The notes under the pieces are model-generated. The model worked only from the letters and a program-made list of their open reading frames with translations, was not told the DNA's origin and made no database searches. From Bacteroidales bacterium (GTDB lineage: Bacteria > Bacteroidota > Bacteroidia > Bacteroidales > WCHB1-69): a DNA stretch of 47,295 bases. Positions 1 to 7,173 of this stretch are shown here, one piece after another. A program made the translations under genes and the position numbers. Within the stretch, counting starts at the first letter, position 1. Every line of letters starts with the position of its first letter. Where the stretch lies: NCBI GenBank assembly GCA_017962845.1, contig JAGCUN010000010.1, forward strand, positions 1-47,295, written 5' to 3'.

Positions 1-1025
1 ATGGCGTTCTTGTCGCCCTTGCCGCTGACGATGGTGGTGTTCTCCTTGTCAACGGTGATCTTCTCGGCGGTACCGAGCATTTCGAGGGTGGCGTCTTCGA
101 GTTTGAAGCCCTTCTCCTCGGAACTCACATAACCACCGGTCAGGATGGCGATGTCTTCCAACATCTCTTTTCTTCTGTCGCCGAAGCCGGGAGCCTTCAC
201 GGCCACGATCTTCAGACCGCCACGCAGACGGTTCACCACGAGGGTGGCGAGAGCTTCGCTTTCAACGTCTTCTGCAATCACCAACAGCGGACGACCGCTC
301 TGGACAGCCTTCTCCAAGATGGGGAGGAATTCCTTCATGTTGCTGATTTTCTTGTCATAAATCAGGATGAAAGGATTCTCATAAACGGCTTCCATCTTTT
401 CGGTATCGGTCACGAAATAGGGGGAGATGTAACCGCGGTCGAACTGCATACCTTCAACCACTTTCACGTTGGTTTCGGTGCCTTTGGCCTCTTCGATGGT
501 GATGACACCCTCTTTTTTCACTTTCTGCATCGCTTCAGCGATGATGTTGCCGACGTGTGCGTCGTTGTTGGCAGAGATGGTGGCCACCTGGGCGATCTTC
601 TCGTTGTTGTCGCCGATGGTGCTGGACATCTTCTTGAGTTCAGCCACGACAGCGGCCACAGCTGCGTCGATACCGCGTTTGAGGTCCATCGGGTTGGCAC
701 CGGCGGTCACGTTCTTGAGACCGGTGTTGAAAATGGCCTGTGCCAAAACGGTGGCTGTGGTGGTACCATCACCGGCCTGGTCGTTGGTCTTGGAGGCAAC
801 CTCTTTCACCATCTGGGCGCCCATATTTTCGATGGGTTCGCTCAGCTCGATTTCCTTGGCCACGGTCACACCATCCTTGGTGATGTGCGGGGCACCGAAT
901 TTCTTGTCAATAATCACATTACGCCCTTTGGGACCGAGGGTCACTTTCACTGCATTTGCCAATGCGTCCACGCCTTTTTTCAAACCGTCGCGGGCTTCCC
1001 AGTCATAAACGATATTTTTTGCCAT
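1..1025 (-). CDS. groL: Chaperonin GroEL, N-terminal ~341 residues (gene continues beyond the window)
   Basis: This is the 60-kDa ATP-dependent chaperonin subunit, which forms a cytoplasmic double ring and folds proteins together with GroES. The translation begins [14 protein letters not shown] and carries the family's phosphate-binding stretch [10 protein letters not shown], the [14 protein letters not shown] segment and the nucleotide-binding [12 protein letters not shown] motif with its catalytic Asp. The apical domain follows ([36 protein letters not shown]). It is open at base 1, about 340 of the usual ~545 residues, so the loss is only the window edge. It lies 160 bp behind groES on the same strand, the usual groESL order. 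No CIRCE inverted repeat is visible upstream of groES, so HrcA control is not supported here. Confidence 0.98.
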   Translation of the reverse strand, partial: MAKNIVYDWEARDGLKKGVDALANAVKVTLGPKGRNVIIDKKFGAPHITKDGVTVAKEIELSEPIENMGAQMVKEVASKTNDQAGDGTTTATVLAQAIFNTGLKNVTAGANPMDLKRGIDAAVAAVVAELKKMSSTIGDNNEKIAQVATISANNDAHVGNIIAEAMQKVKKEGVITIEEAKGTETNVKVVEGMQFDRGYISPYFVTDTEKMEAVYENPFILIYDKKISNMKEFLPILEKAVQSGRPLLVIAEDVESEALATLVVNRLRGGLKIVAVKAPGFGDRRKEMLEDIAILTGGYVSSEEKGFKLEDATLEMLGTAEKITVDKENTTIVSGKGDKNA

Positions 1026-1036
1026 GATAAATAAAC

Positions 1037-1112
1037 GATTTTAGATTTTAGATTTATGGATTTTAGATTTATGGATTTATAGATTTGAGAATTTGAAGAT
1101 TTGAGAATTTGA
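1037..1112. repeat. AT-rich degenerate tandem repeat in the groES-groEL spacer
   Basis: Reiterated GATTTTAGATTTATG- and GATTTGAGAATTTGA-like units fill half of the spacer between groES and groEL. The sequence is low-complexity with no ORF. It resembles the other short intergenic arrays in this window (25353-25399) in style but not in exact unit. Confidence 0.7.
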
Positions 1113-1143
1113 TGCTCACTGCGATCGCATTTGAGAGATTATT

Positions 1144-1184
1144 CAATTTTCAGTTTTCAGTTTTCAATTCTCAATTTTCAATTC
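1144..1184. repeat. Intergenic repeat, copy 1 (core at 1161-1180)
   Basis: The plus-strand core TTTTCAATTCTCAATTTTCA is flanked by further TTTTCAGTTTTCA units. It ends directly against the groES stop codon (1186-1188). The identical 20-nt core recurs at 11516-11535 and 41395-41414, always between two minus-strand genes and in the same orientation. Confidence 0.8.
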
Positions 1185-1185
1185 A

Positions 1186-1461
1186 TTAAAGCGTAGCGTA
1201 TATGTCGCTCTCTTTCATGATGAGGTAATTTTTGCCATCAATGCTGACTTCCGTTCCGGAATATTTGCCATAGAGAACGGTGTCACCTTTTTTGACGGTC
1301 ATGGGTTCGTCTTTTTTGCCGGGTCCGACGGCCACGACGGTACCTTTTTGCGGCTTCTCTTTAGCGGTGTCAGGAATAATGATGCCACCGGCAGTTTTCT
1401 GTTCGGCTTCGGCAGGTTCTACAACAACTCTGTCTGCTAATGGTTTGAGTTTGATTGACAT
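1186..1461 (-). CDS. groS: Co-chaperonin GroES
   Basis: This is the 10-kDa heptameric lid of the GroEL folding chamber, here 91 residues, the normal length. The start [12 protein letters not shown] is preferred over an in-frame start nine codons upstream because it matches the family N-terminus. The mobile loop that binds GroEL is visible as [17 protein letters not shown] (about residues 17-33), followed by the beta-barrel segments GTVVAVGPG and [16 protein letters not shown]. It is the first gene of the groESL operon. A -7 box (CAAAAATA on the plus strand, 1517-1524) lies about 55 bp upstream of the start. Confidence 0.97.
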   Translation of the reverse strand: MSIKLKPLADRVVVEPAEAEQKTAGGIIIPDTAKEKPQKGTVVAVGPGKKDEPMTVKKGDTVLYGKYSGTEVSIDGKNYLIMKESDIYATL

Positions 1462-1516
1462 AACTTTTTTATTTTTAAGGTTTAACAAATTTCTTTTCCT
1501 TTCTTGAAAAGTTCGG

Positions 1517-1524
1517 CAAAAATA
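1517..1524 (-). promoter_or_regulatory. -7 box of the groES promoter
   Basis: Minus-strand TATTTTTG fits the Bacteroidetes TAnnTTTG element. A CAA (1547-1549; TTG on the minus strand) 22 nt upstream may be its -33 element and forms half of CAATTG, shared back to back with the divergent promoter for the glycosyltransferase. Confidence 0.6.
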
Positions 1525-1573
1525 ACAAATAATATTTAAAATTGTTCAATTGCGATAGTATAAAAATTTCGTG

Positions 1574-1581
1574 TAATTTTG
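1574..1581 (+). promoter_or_regulatory. -7 box of the glycosyltransferase promoter
   Basis: TAATTTTG matches TAnnTTTG, with a TTG at 1550-1552 after a 21-nt spacer, within the usual Bacteroidetes spacing. It lies 17 bp before the ATG, so the 5' leader would be only about ten bases. Confidence 0.6.
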
Positions 1582-1598
1582 CAGCCTTATTTTGAGTG

Positions 1599-2612
1599 AT
1601 GAAATTGAAGTTAGCCATTGTCATCTTGAACTATAACGGAAGAAGTTTTTTGGAAAAATTCCTTCCCTCATTGCTTTCGCACACTCCTGATTATGCGGAA
1701 GTTATAGTGGCTGACAATGCCTCCACGGATGACTCGGTCGCTTTCATGAAGGCCAACTATCCGCAGATGCGTCTGATTTTGAACGACCGCAATTATGGCT
1801 TTGCGGGCGGCTATAATGTCGCTTTGGAGCAGATTGAGGCCGAATATTTCTGTCTGCTCAATTCCGATATTGAGGTGGCCGACGGCTGGGTTCAACCGGT
1901 CATGGAGGTGATGGATGCCGACGCGAGGATCGCCGCTGTGCAGCCCAAACTCCGCAGTTACGCCGACCGAGAAAAATTCGAGTATGCCGGTGCTTCGGGC
2001 GGTTTCATCGACCAATACGGCTATCCCTTCTGTCGCGGACGTATGTTCGACACAGTGGAGACCGACAACGGCCAGTACGACACGCCGATGGACATTTTCT
2101 GGGCCACCGGTGCGGCGCTGTTCATTCGTAGTGATGTGTATCGCAAGGTGGGTGGCCTCGACGCCGACTTTTTCGCCCACATGGAGGAGATTGACCTCTG
2201 CTGGCGCATCCGCAACGCCGGATACCGCATCGTGGTGGAACCCCGCTCGGTGGTGTATCATGTGGGCGGCGGTACCCTGCCCAAGAACAACTCCTTCAAG
2301 ACCTTCCTCAACTTCCGCAACAACCACTTCCTGCTCATCAAGAACCTTCCCGCCCGCCGGCTGTTTCCCACCTTCTGGGCACGGCTCTTCCTTGACAATC
2401 TGGCCGCCTTCGTCTTCCTGCTGCAGCGCCATGGCCGCGACTTTTTGTCCGTCTATAAGGCGCAATTTGCTGTCTTATCGCAATATAAAAAAATGAAAGC
2501 CAAACGGAAAGGCATGCGTTTTGAGGCATACAAGGATGTGTGCCACACCTCCATCCTTTTCCAATATCATATCAGAAGAAAACACCGTTTCGACGGACAG
2601 TCATTCCATTAA
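1599..2612 (+). CDS. Glycosyltransferase family 2 (rhamnosyltransferase-like)
   Basis: This is a predicted GT-A fold enzyme that transfers a sugar from a nucleotide donor, probably in cell-envelope polysaccharide or LPS synthesis; the acceptor cannot be told from sequence. N-terminal VILNYNGRSFLEKFLPSLL, the nucleotide-binding VIVADNASTDDS (about residues 37-48), RNYGFAGGYN and the DXD-equivalent LLNSDIEV give a clear GT2 assignment. The later ATGAALFIRSDVY and EEIDLCWRIRNAGYRI segment is typical of the GT2_4/WcaE-like group. The length of 337 residues is normal. I chose the ATG at 1599 rather than the GTG one codon earlier. The next gene starts 12 bp after its stop, suggesting an operon. Confidence 0.9.
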   Translation: MKLKLAIVILNYNGRSFLEKFLPSLLSHTPDYAEVIVADNASTDDSVAFMKANYPQMRLILNDRNYGFAGGYNVALEQIEAEYFCLLNSDIEVADGWVQPVMEVMDADARIAAVQPKLRSYADREKFEYAGASGGFIDQYGYPFCRGRMFDTVETDNGQYDTPMDIFWATGAALFIRSDVYRKVGGLDADFFAHMEEIDLCWRIRNAGYRIVVEPRSVVYHVGGGTLPKNNSFKTFLNFRNNHFLLIKNLPARRLFPTFWARLFLDNLAAFVFLLQRHGRDFLSVYKAQFAVLSQYKKMKAKRKGMRFEAYKDVCHTSILFQYHIRRKHRFDGQSFH

Positions 2613-2623
2613 CAAATTTTATT

Positions 2624-3427
2624 ATGATAGATTTTCTCTTTGGACCTTTCTACTTTTATTTTCTGTTAGGGATGACAATCCTCTCGGCGGTCGTCTTCAC
2701 CATCCTACAGTTTGTGACTCCGGCCTATGGACTTACTTTCAACAACCGGTGGGGCATCTCCATCCGCAGCAACTGGGGCTGGTTTCTGATGGAGTCGCCG
2801 GTGTTTCTGCTGATGCTGGCCTTCTATGTCAATTACTTGCATGGCGGATTTCCTTTTACCATAGATAGTTTCCCGTGGACGGCCACCGTCATTTTTGCTT
2901 TCTTCCAACTCCACTATTTGCAGCGCAGTTATGTGTTTCCCTCTAAGATGAAGGGTACCAGCAAGATGCCGCTTTCCATCATCTTCTCTGGTTTTTTCTT
3001 CAACATGACCAACGCGTATATGCAGGGCGGTTGGCTGTTTTACGTCGCCCCCGAGCAATATACGTTGCAGTGGCTCTGGAGTCCGCAATTTATTGTGGGA
3101 ACGCTGGTGTTCTTCTTGGGCATGGTGATCAACATGCGCGCCGATATTGTTATTCGTGCTTTGCGCAAGGACAAATTTGATAACAACTACTACCTGCCTT
3201 ACGGCAAATTTTTCAATAAGGTTAACTCAGCCAACTACTTCGGTGAAATCATCGAGTGGACAGGCTTTGCCATCCTGTCGTGGTCGGTGGCGGGCAGTGT
3301 GTTCCTGCTGTGGACGGTTGCCAACCTGGTGCCGCGTGCCAAGGCCGTGTACGAGCGTTACGAACAGCTCTTCGGCGACGAGTTCAAGCAGCAGAAGCGG
3401 TACAAGGTATTTCCCTATTTGTATTAA
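2624..3427 (+). CDS. Steroid 5-alpha-reductase-like membrane protein (DUF1295 / 3-oxo-5-alpha-steroid 4-dehydrogenase family)
   Basis: This is a polytopic membrane protein of 267 residues, close to the 255-260 typical of 5-alpha-reductase family members, which reduce an enone double bond of a steroid or polyprenoid with NADPH. Several hydrophobic helices are visible (residues 1-25, 45-65, 75-90, 105-125, 150-170, 205-230). The C-terminal signature is well conserved: a Gly-Glu and Glu-Trp pair in NYFGEIIEWTGFA, then NLVPRAKAVYERYEQLFGDEF and a terminal FPYLY. The start at 2624 gives a hydrophobic N-terminus; upstream in-frame codons overlap the previous gene. The substrate in this organism is unknown; an enone lipid or bile-acid-like steroid are both possible, and the sequence does not decide. 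Confidence 0.82.
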   Translation: MIDFLFGPFYFYFLLGMTILSAVVFTILQFVTPAYGLTFNNRWGISIRSNWGWFLMESPVFLLMLAFYVNYLHGGFPFTIDSFPWTATVIFAFFQLHYLQRSYVFPSKMKGTSKMPLSIIFSGFFFNMTNAYMQGGWLFYVAPEQYTLQWLWSPQFIVGTLVFFLGMVINMRADIVIRALRKDKFDNNYYLPYGKFFNKVNSANYFGEIIEWTGFAILSWSVAGSVFLLWTVANLVPRAKAVYERYEQLFGDEFKQQKRYKVFPYLY

Positions 3428-3439
3428 ATTATTGGATAT

Positions 3440-3628
3440 ATGATTATTCTGAAAATCATTCTTTTCGTAGCCCTGATTGGAGGCCTATTGGGATTTATAT
3501 TCTCTGGCTTTAGGGTGAAAGAGTTTTTCACCGGCTTTTTTCAGACGGGCTGGGGATGTTTTCGTGCTATTTTGGGGTTGATTGCCATCCTTGCTTTCAT
3601 CTTTCTTCTTCTTCTTTTTATTATTTAA
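3440..3628 (+). CDS. Small two-helix membrane protein, unknown function
   Basis: A 62-residue protein consisting of two hydrophobic segments (about residues 2-23 and 43-62) joined by a short basic/aromatic loop containing RVKEFFTGFFQTGWGC. It starts 12 bp after the reductase gene and ends 15 bp before the AtoE-type transporter, so it is probably translated as part of the same transcript. I do not recognise a family. It may be an accessory subunit of a neighbour, but nothing in the sequence proves this. Confidence 0.6.
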   Translation: MIILKIILFVALIGGLLGFIFSGFRVKEFFTGFFQTGWGCFRAILGLIAILAFIFLLLLFII

Positions 3629-3643
3629 AAGCAGAATCCCGTT

Positions 3644-5002
3644 ATGTTTCAGAAGGTTATCCGAGGTTGTGTCAATGTGGTGCAGAAGTATCTTCCTGAG
3701 CCATTGATATTTGCTATTATTCTTACATTGGTTGCTGCATTGCTGGCCATGCCGATATGTCATCAGTCGCCCTTGGAGGTGATTGAGCATTGGGGTGATG
3801 GGGTGTGGGGATTGCTGGCCTTCTCCATGCAGATGGCCTTGGTGCTGGTGTGCGGCTCCGCTCTTGCTGCTGCGCCGGCGGTGAAGCGTGTGATTTACTA
3901 TTTGGCCACACTCCCCAAGAAGCCCTCTGGTGCGATCGCGCTGGTGACGTTTGTTTCGGCCATCGCATGCTGGCTGAACTGGGGTTTCGGGCTGATCGTG
4001 GGCGCCATCTTTGCGAGAGAGGTGGCGCGTCGTCTGCGTGGTGTGGACTACCGTCTACTGATTGCCTCTGCCTACAGCGGCTTCGTGGTGTGGCACGCCG
4101 GACTTTCGGGTTCGATTCCTCTTACCATGTCCACTGCCGGCGAGTCGCTCAGTCGCGCCACCAACGGCATCCTCACCGATCCTATTCCCATCACGCATAC
4201 CATCTTACATCCCATCAACCTCATTATGGTGGCGCTCACTATCGGAGCTATCGTGCTGGCCAACTCCCTGATGCACCCGCGCAATCCCATGATGGTAGTG
4301 GCCGTGGATCCCGCTCTGCTGCAGGATGATCCCGTCGCTGAGAAGGCCGCCCCCACCACACCGGCCGAGCGATTGGAGAACAGCCGTGTGCTCACCTGGA
4401 TCATCACCGCGTTGGGGCTCACCTATCTGGTGGTGCACATTGGCTTTCGGGGTGGCAGCTTCGACCTGAATGCGGTCATCATGCTTTTCCTGTTTGCCGG
4501 ACTGCTGTTGCACAAGACCCCGCTGGCCTACGTGCGAGCCTTCGGCAAGGCGGCATCGGGGGCGAGCGGCATCCTCTTGCAGTTTCCGTTCTACGCGGGT
4601 ATCATGGGTATTATTACCGGGGTGGGTGCGAGCGGCGCTTGTCTCGGCATGGTGCTCAGCAATGCGTGCGTGGAAGGGTCCGGTCCGATTACCTATCCAC
4701 TGCTGACCTTCCTGTGTGCCGCGCTGCTCAACCTGTTTGTTCCTTCGGGCGGCGGACACTGGGCCATCCAGGCTCCCATCATGTTCGGGGCGGGGGAGAT
4801 GCTGAATGTGGATCACGGACTTACGGGCATCGCCATCGCTTGGGGTGACGCATGGACCAACCTCATCCAGCCGTTTTGGGCATTACCCGCCCTCGCCATC
4901 GCCAAGTTGCAAGCCAAAGACATCATGGGCTACTGCCTCATCGACCTGGTCGTGTCGGGGGTGATTATTGTGGGCGGCTTGCTGGTGTGGAGTGTCTTCT
5001 AA
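3644..5002 (+). CDS. atoE: Short-chain fatty acid transporter, AtoE family
   Basis: A 452-residue inner-membrane transporter with about ten to twelve hydrophobic segments, matching the AtoE/TIGR00366 short-chain fatty acid uptake family. Telling stretches are the N-terminal KYLPEPLIFAIILTLVAALL, the NWGFGLIVGAIFAREVARR segment, GFVVWHAGLSGSIPL, and the C-terminal FVPSGGGHWAIQAPIM with its Gly-rich turn, followed by AWGDAWTNLIQPFWALP. The family imports butyrate/acetoacetate-type acids. It closes the plus-strand block starting at 1599. No clear intrinsic terminator is seen after it; only a 7-bp stem at 5069-5087 without a T-tract. Confidence 0.88.
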   Translation: MFQKVIRGCVNVVQKYLPEPLIFAIILTLVAALLAMPICHQSPLEVIEHWGDGVWGLLAFSMQMALVLVCGSALAAAPAVKRVIYYLATLPKKPSGAIALVTFVSAIACWLNWGFGLIVGAIFAREVARRLRGVDYRLLIASAYSGFVVWHAGLSGSIPLTMSTAGESLSRATNGILTDPIPITHTILHPINLIMVALTIGAIVLANSLMHPRNPMMVVAVDPALLQDDPVAEKAAPTTPAERLENSRVLTWIITALGLTYLVVHIGFRGGSFDLNAVIMLFLFAGLLLHKTPLAYVRAFGKAASGASGILLQFPFYAGIMGIITGVGASGACLGMVLSNACVEGSGPITYPLLTFLCAALLNLFVPSGGGHWAIQAPIMFGAGEMLNVDHGLTGIAIAWGDAWTNLIQPFWALPALAIAKLQAKDIMGYCLIDLVVSGVIIVGGLLVWSVF

Positions 5003-5179
5003 CCTCTGAATTTAAGTCGCTGCCTCTCCAATAGGCTCCGGTCTTTTTCCCGGATTATGTCAAGTGGTCTTCACATACTGTGTGGAGTGGGTGATACGGG
5101 GGTGTCAGTGAAAATAAACTAATCTTCTGTGAAATATTTAAAATATTCAGCAAAATTAATTTTTTGTTGATTTTTTTTG

Positions 5180-5187
5180 TATTTTTG
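5180..5187 (+). promoter_or_regulatory. -7 box upstream of the structured leader
   Basis: TATTTTTG matches TAnnTTTG exactly. A transcript starting about 7 nt downstream would begin almost at the foot of the 5197-5240 stem, so the hairpin would be the very 5' end of the RNA. No -33 element at standard spacing is obvious. Confidence 0.55.
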
Positions 5188-5196
5188 CATCGTCAA

Positions 5197-5270
5197 GTTC
5201 TCCAAATTTTGTCTAACGGACTCCGCAAAATTTGGGGAACTGGCGAGAAAGGAGTAGAAATTTGGAGTCC
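5197..5270 (+). promoter_or_regulatory. Leader RNA structure: 15-bp hairpin whose loop can pair downstream (H-type pseudoknot)
   Basis: GTTCTCCAAATTTTG (5197-5211) pairs with CAAAATTTGGGGAAC (5226-5240): 15 continuous pairs including one G-U, with a 14-nt loop. The loop contains GGACTCC (5218-5224), which is perfectly complementary to GGAGTCC (5264-5270). Both helices can exist at once, with connecting loops of 6, 1 and 23 nt, giving a plausible H-type pseudoknot. An alternative 10-bp pairing (5200-5209 with 5258-5267) would exclude the first stem. The start codon at 5300 is 29 nt beyond the fold. It could be a cis-regulator of the next gene or an independent small RNA; I recognise no named family. 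Confidence 0.55.
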
Positions 5271-5299
5271 TGATAGAGAGAATATAAAACACTAAGTGT

Positions 5300-5971
5300 A
5301 TGAGATATTTAACACCCAAGGAAAAAGAATTAATCAACAAAATTCGTGAAAAATTTCATATTGCAGAAAAATACTTACTTCAATCTGAAGGCCAAAATGA
5401 CACACCAACCTCTATATTTGCCTATGAATTGATTGATGAGTGTATCAACTCCAACATTCTTGCAGTCAATAATTTGCATGAAGAACAAAGACAAATATAC
5501 ACTATAAGAGAAGCATCAAACAATGAAGAGATCATATCTCTATATTTACTATTACATTTACTCGAACAAGAAAAGTATTTGAGAATACTTCCACGTTACC
5601 TCAATTACGATAATGTAAAGATAGAAAGTGTATTAACCCAACTCATCCCTAATGAAATAGCAGTATTCAAAGAATCTGAGAATTGGGAGATTTTTATTTT
5701 CTTTTTAACCCAACGCATAATATTTTTTCCGGCTTTTTCCATACTTTCAATTAATGGAGGACGATCCATTGAGGAATTAACACTAAAGGATGCAAACGAT
5801 GCATGTTATCTTTCTAACAGAACAATTGAAAAGTCAAAAGAATTATTAGAAAAATGCAAAATTTTAAAGAATGAATCAGCTAAGCAAACAAGATTGGCTA
5901 TATTGGCAATCCTTATAACGGTTGTTGCATCAATTCTCTCTCTTGTATTTTCGGTGTGGTGTAAATTATAA
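5300..5971 (+). CDS. Unknown protein with a C-terminal membrane anchor (AT-rich cassette gene 1)
   Basis: A 223-residue protein with no recognised family. Residues 1-190 are mostly charged and helical, with a hydrophobic patch at about 133-153 (IFIFFLTQRIIFFPAFSILS). A single predicted transmembrane helix lies at about 200-220 after a basic/polar stretch (KQTRLAILAILITVVASILS), so most of the protein would face the cytoplasm. Base composition is roughly one third GC by eye, far below the genes on either side, which suggests lateral acquisition. It is preceded by the pseudoknot-capable leader at 5197-5270. The downstream genes (6135, 6384) share the composition, and the third also has a late membrane helix. 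A defence or toxin-antitoxin role is conceivable but unproven. Confidence 0.7.
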   Translation: MRYLTPKEKELINKIREKFHIAEKYLLQSEGQNDTPTSIFAYELIDECINSNILAVNNLHEEQRQIYTIREASNNEEIISLYLLLHLLEQEKYLRILPRYLNYDNVKIESVLTQLIPNEIAVFKESENWEIFIFFLTQRIIFFPAFSILSINGGRSIEELTLKDANDACYLSNRTIEKSKELLEKCKILKNESAKQTRLAILAILITVVASILSLVFSVWCKL

Positions 5972-6134
5972 CAAAAATTATCCACATTAATCATTAATGT
6001 TGAGATTGCATTCCTGCGTATCTAGTATGATGGTTCGCTCATTTCCCTATATACCGCTGAGGGCAGTATGTATTTTATTTACACACTAGAAAAGACTTAA
6101 TACAATAATATTTCGTAAAAATATTTCAAGAACT
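5972..6134. other. Spacer with palindromes between cassette genes 1 and 2
   Basis: It holds an 8-bp palindrome with a one-base centre, ACATTAAT-C-ATTAATGT (5984-6000), directly after gene 1. It also has an imperfect long-range inverted repeat TCTAGTATG (6021-6029) / CACACTAGA (6082-6090), 8 of 9 pairs. These may be an operator or a weak terminator and a structured leader for the following pair of genes. No TAnnTTTG box is clear. Confidence 0.4.
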
Positions 6135-6380
6135 ATGGGTATTCGTCGTTTAAAAGCAGGTTTGATATCCCATTCTATTAAAGAGAAAAAATCGTCTGTA
6201 ATTAATACTAAAACACTCAAAACATATTCAAGATCCCATAGTGGAACAGGATTAGTTATTCCTAATTGCATTTCTAAAATTACAATTGAGGTAAACGGAG
6301 TCAAGTACAGTGCTAAAAATTATCATAAAGAGAATAATATTGTATTTATGAACACCGTCTCTAGATTATTAGAAAAATAA
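6135..6380 (+). CDS. Small basic protein of unknown function (AT-rich cassette gene 2)
   Basis: An 81-residue, Lys/Ser/Thr-rich protein with no membrane segment. The N-terminal half is basic (MGIRRLKAGLISHSIKEKKS) and the C-terminal half looks like a short beta-hairpin (KITIEVNGVKYSAKNYHKE) followed by a helix. It ends 3 bp before the next ATG, so the two are almost certainly co-transcribed and translationally coupled. I recognise no family; small size and basic charge would fit a nucleic-acid-binding or antitoxin-like partner, but that is only a guess. Confidence 0.55.
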   Translation: MGIRRLKAGLISHSIKEKKSSVINTKTLKTYSRSHSGTGLVIPNCISKITIEVNGVKYSAKNYHKENNIVFMNTVSRLLEK

Positions 6381-6383
6381 ACG

Positions 6384-7007
6384 ATGGCAAGGAACAAAAA
6401 AATTGATTATTCTATACAGTTTCAATGTGATGGTAATATACTATCTCAACTTGTTGATCCTTTGAGAAATAATGGGATGGAATATTTGGGTTTCATAGCC
6501 TATGCACTGTATAAAATTGAAAAAAATAATGAGATAGAAAACTATATTAAAGCTCATCCTAACGCGAAAGACGTAGATATCCAAGCTCAAAAAGATTATT
6601 TTCGATATTCTCACTGCAATAATAAGGAAATAAATCGATATTGGCAAGAAGCTAACAGAATAGATAATGAGATGTACGGGAAAAAACTTAAAGATTATAT
6701 TGATGGATTTGAAAACGGTGCCCAAGGTGAAAGGGCGCACTTGAAAGATGATTTTGAAGGTCTTCTGTCTAAAAAAGTCAATGAAGCAATTGACGGAAAA
6801 ATTGACGAAAAATACAATCTTGAAAAAAAACACAATTATTGGCGAGGGGTGTCACAAAGCCTTATAGGAACAGTTATTTGGATAGTTATAACAATAATTG
6901 CGGGTTTATATTTAGCATTTGGGAATCAGACCAGTAATCCCAATAAAACTAATGTAAAACAAACAGTTACAGAGACTGTAAGCAAAACTATATATTCGGC
7001 AAAATAA
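6384..7007 (+). CDS. Unknown membrane-anchored protein (AT-rich cassette gene 3)
   Basis: A 207-residue protein without a recognised family. Residues 1-155 are hydrophilic and charged, rich in Asn/Lys/Asp, with a likely coiled-coil stretch (about 90-150, ending in NLEKKHNYWRG). One transmembrane helix is seen at about 160-180 (SLIGTVIWIVITIIAGLYLA), then a ~25-residue Thr/Lys/Asn-rich tail. Composition matches genes 1 and 2 and differs strongly from the next gene. It is tightly coupled to gene 2 (3-bp gap) and closed by the strong terminator at 7090-7129. Two single-pass membrane proteins in one small cassette suggest a membrane-acting module; function is otherwise unknown. Confidence 0.68.
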   Translation: MARNKKIDYSIQFQCDGNILSQLVDPLRNNGMEYLGFIAYALYKIEKNNEIENYIKAHPNAKDVDIQAQKDYFRYSHCNNKEINRYWQEANRIDNEMYGKKLKDYIDGFENGAQGERAHLKDDFEGLLSKKVNEAIDGKIDEKYNLEKKHNYWRGVSQSLIGTVIWIVITIIAGLYLAFGNQTSNPNKTNVKQTVTETVSKTIYSAK

Positions 7008-7089
7008 AGTCAGTAAAATTAGAAATAACGAAAACGAACGGGAGTGACGGATACCTCACTCATAGCCCACAATCCTTCCCCCACATACC

Positions 7090-7129
7090 AAAACGAGCCA
7101 GCCCGGTTCTATCCAGACTGGCTCGTTTT
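7090..7129. terminator. Bidirectional intrinsic terminator
   Basis: AAAACGAGCCAG (7090-7101) pairs perfectly with CTGGCTCGTTTT (7118-7129): a 12-bp stem with a 16-nt loop. It has T-runs on both strands and serves the AT-rich cassette on the plus strand and the S46 gene on the minus strand. Confidence 0.85.
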
Positions 7130-7173
7130 ATATCTCCTTCCGGCGCGTCGGCAACGGACAGGAGGGAGGCTCG

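Larger units (their letters stand above)
5003..5299. other. Gene-free 297-bp stretch ahead of the AT-rich cassette
   Basis: The first ~100 bp retain the composition of the preceding gene and hold only a weak hairpin (5069-5087). From about 5110 the sequence turns AT-rich. A -7 box is at 5180-5187 and a structured leader at 5197-5270. No ORF of convincing length is present on either strand; the antisense frame over 5119-5340 overlaps the next gene's start and has no family features. Confidence 0.7.

Noticed and set aside
1037..1184. A CRISPR-like array in the groES-groEL spacer
   Set aside because: The units are short, degenerate and contiguous without unique spacers; there are no cas genes.
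1462..1598. A CIRCE (HrcA) operator upstream of groES
   Set aside because: I looked for the TTAGCACTC / GAGTGCTAA inverted repeat and found none.
5197..5240. An intrinsic terminator of atoE
   Set aside because: The stem is strong but no T-run follows it, and it lies downstream of a promoter box rather than next to the atoE stop.
5197..5270. An insertion-sequence end or attachment site
   Set aside because: There is no transposase or integrase nearby, no flanking target duplication, and no matching copy near the other end of the AT-rich segment.
5119..5340. A 73-codon minus-strand frame over the leader and the start of cassette gene 1
   Set aside because: It runs through the structured leader, has no promoter or homology signal and overlaps a better-supported gene.
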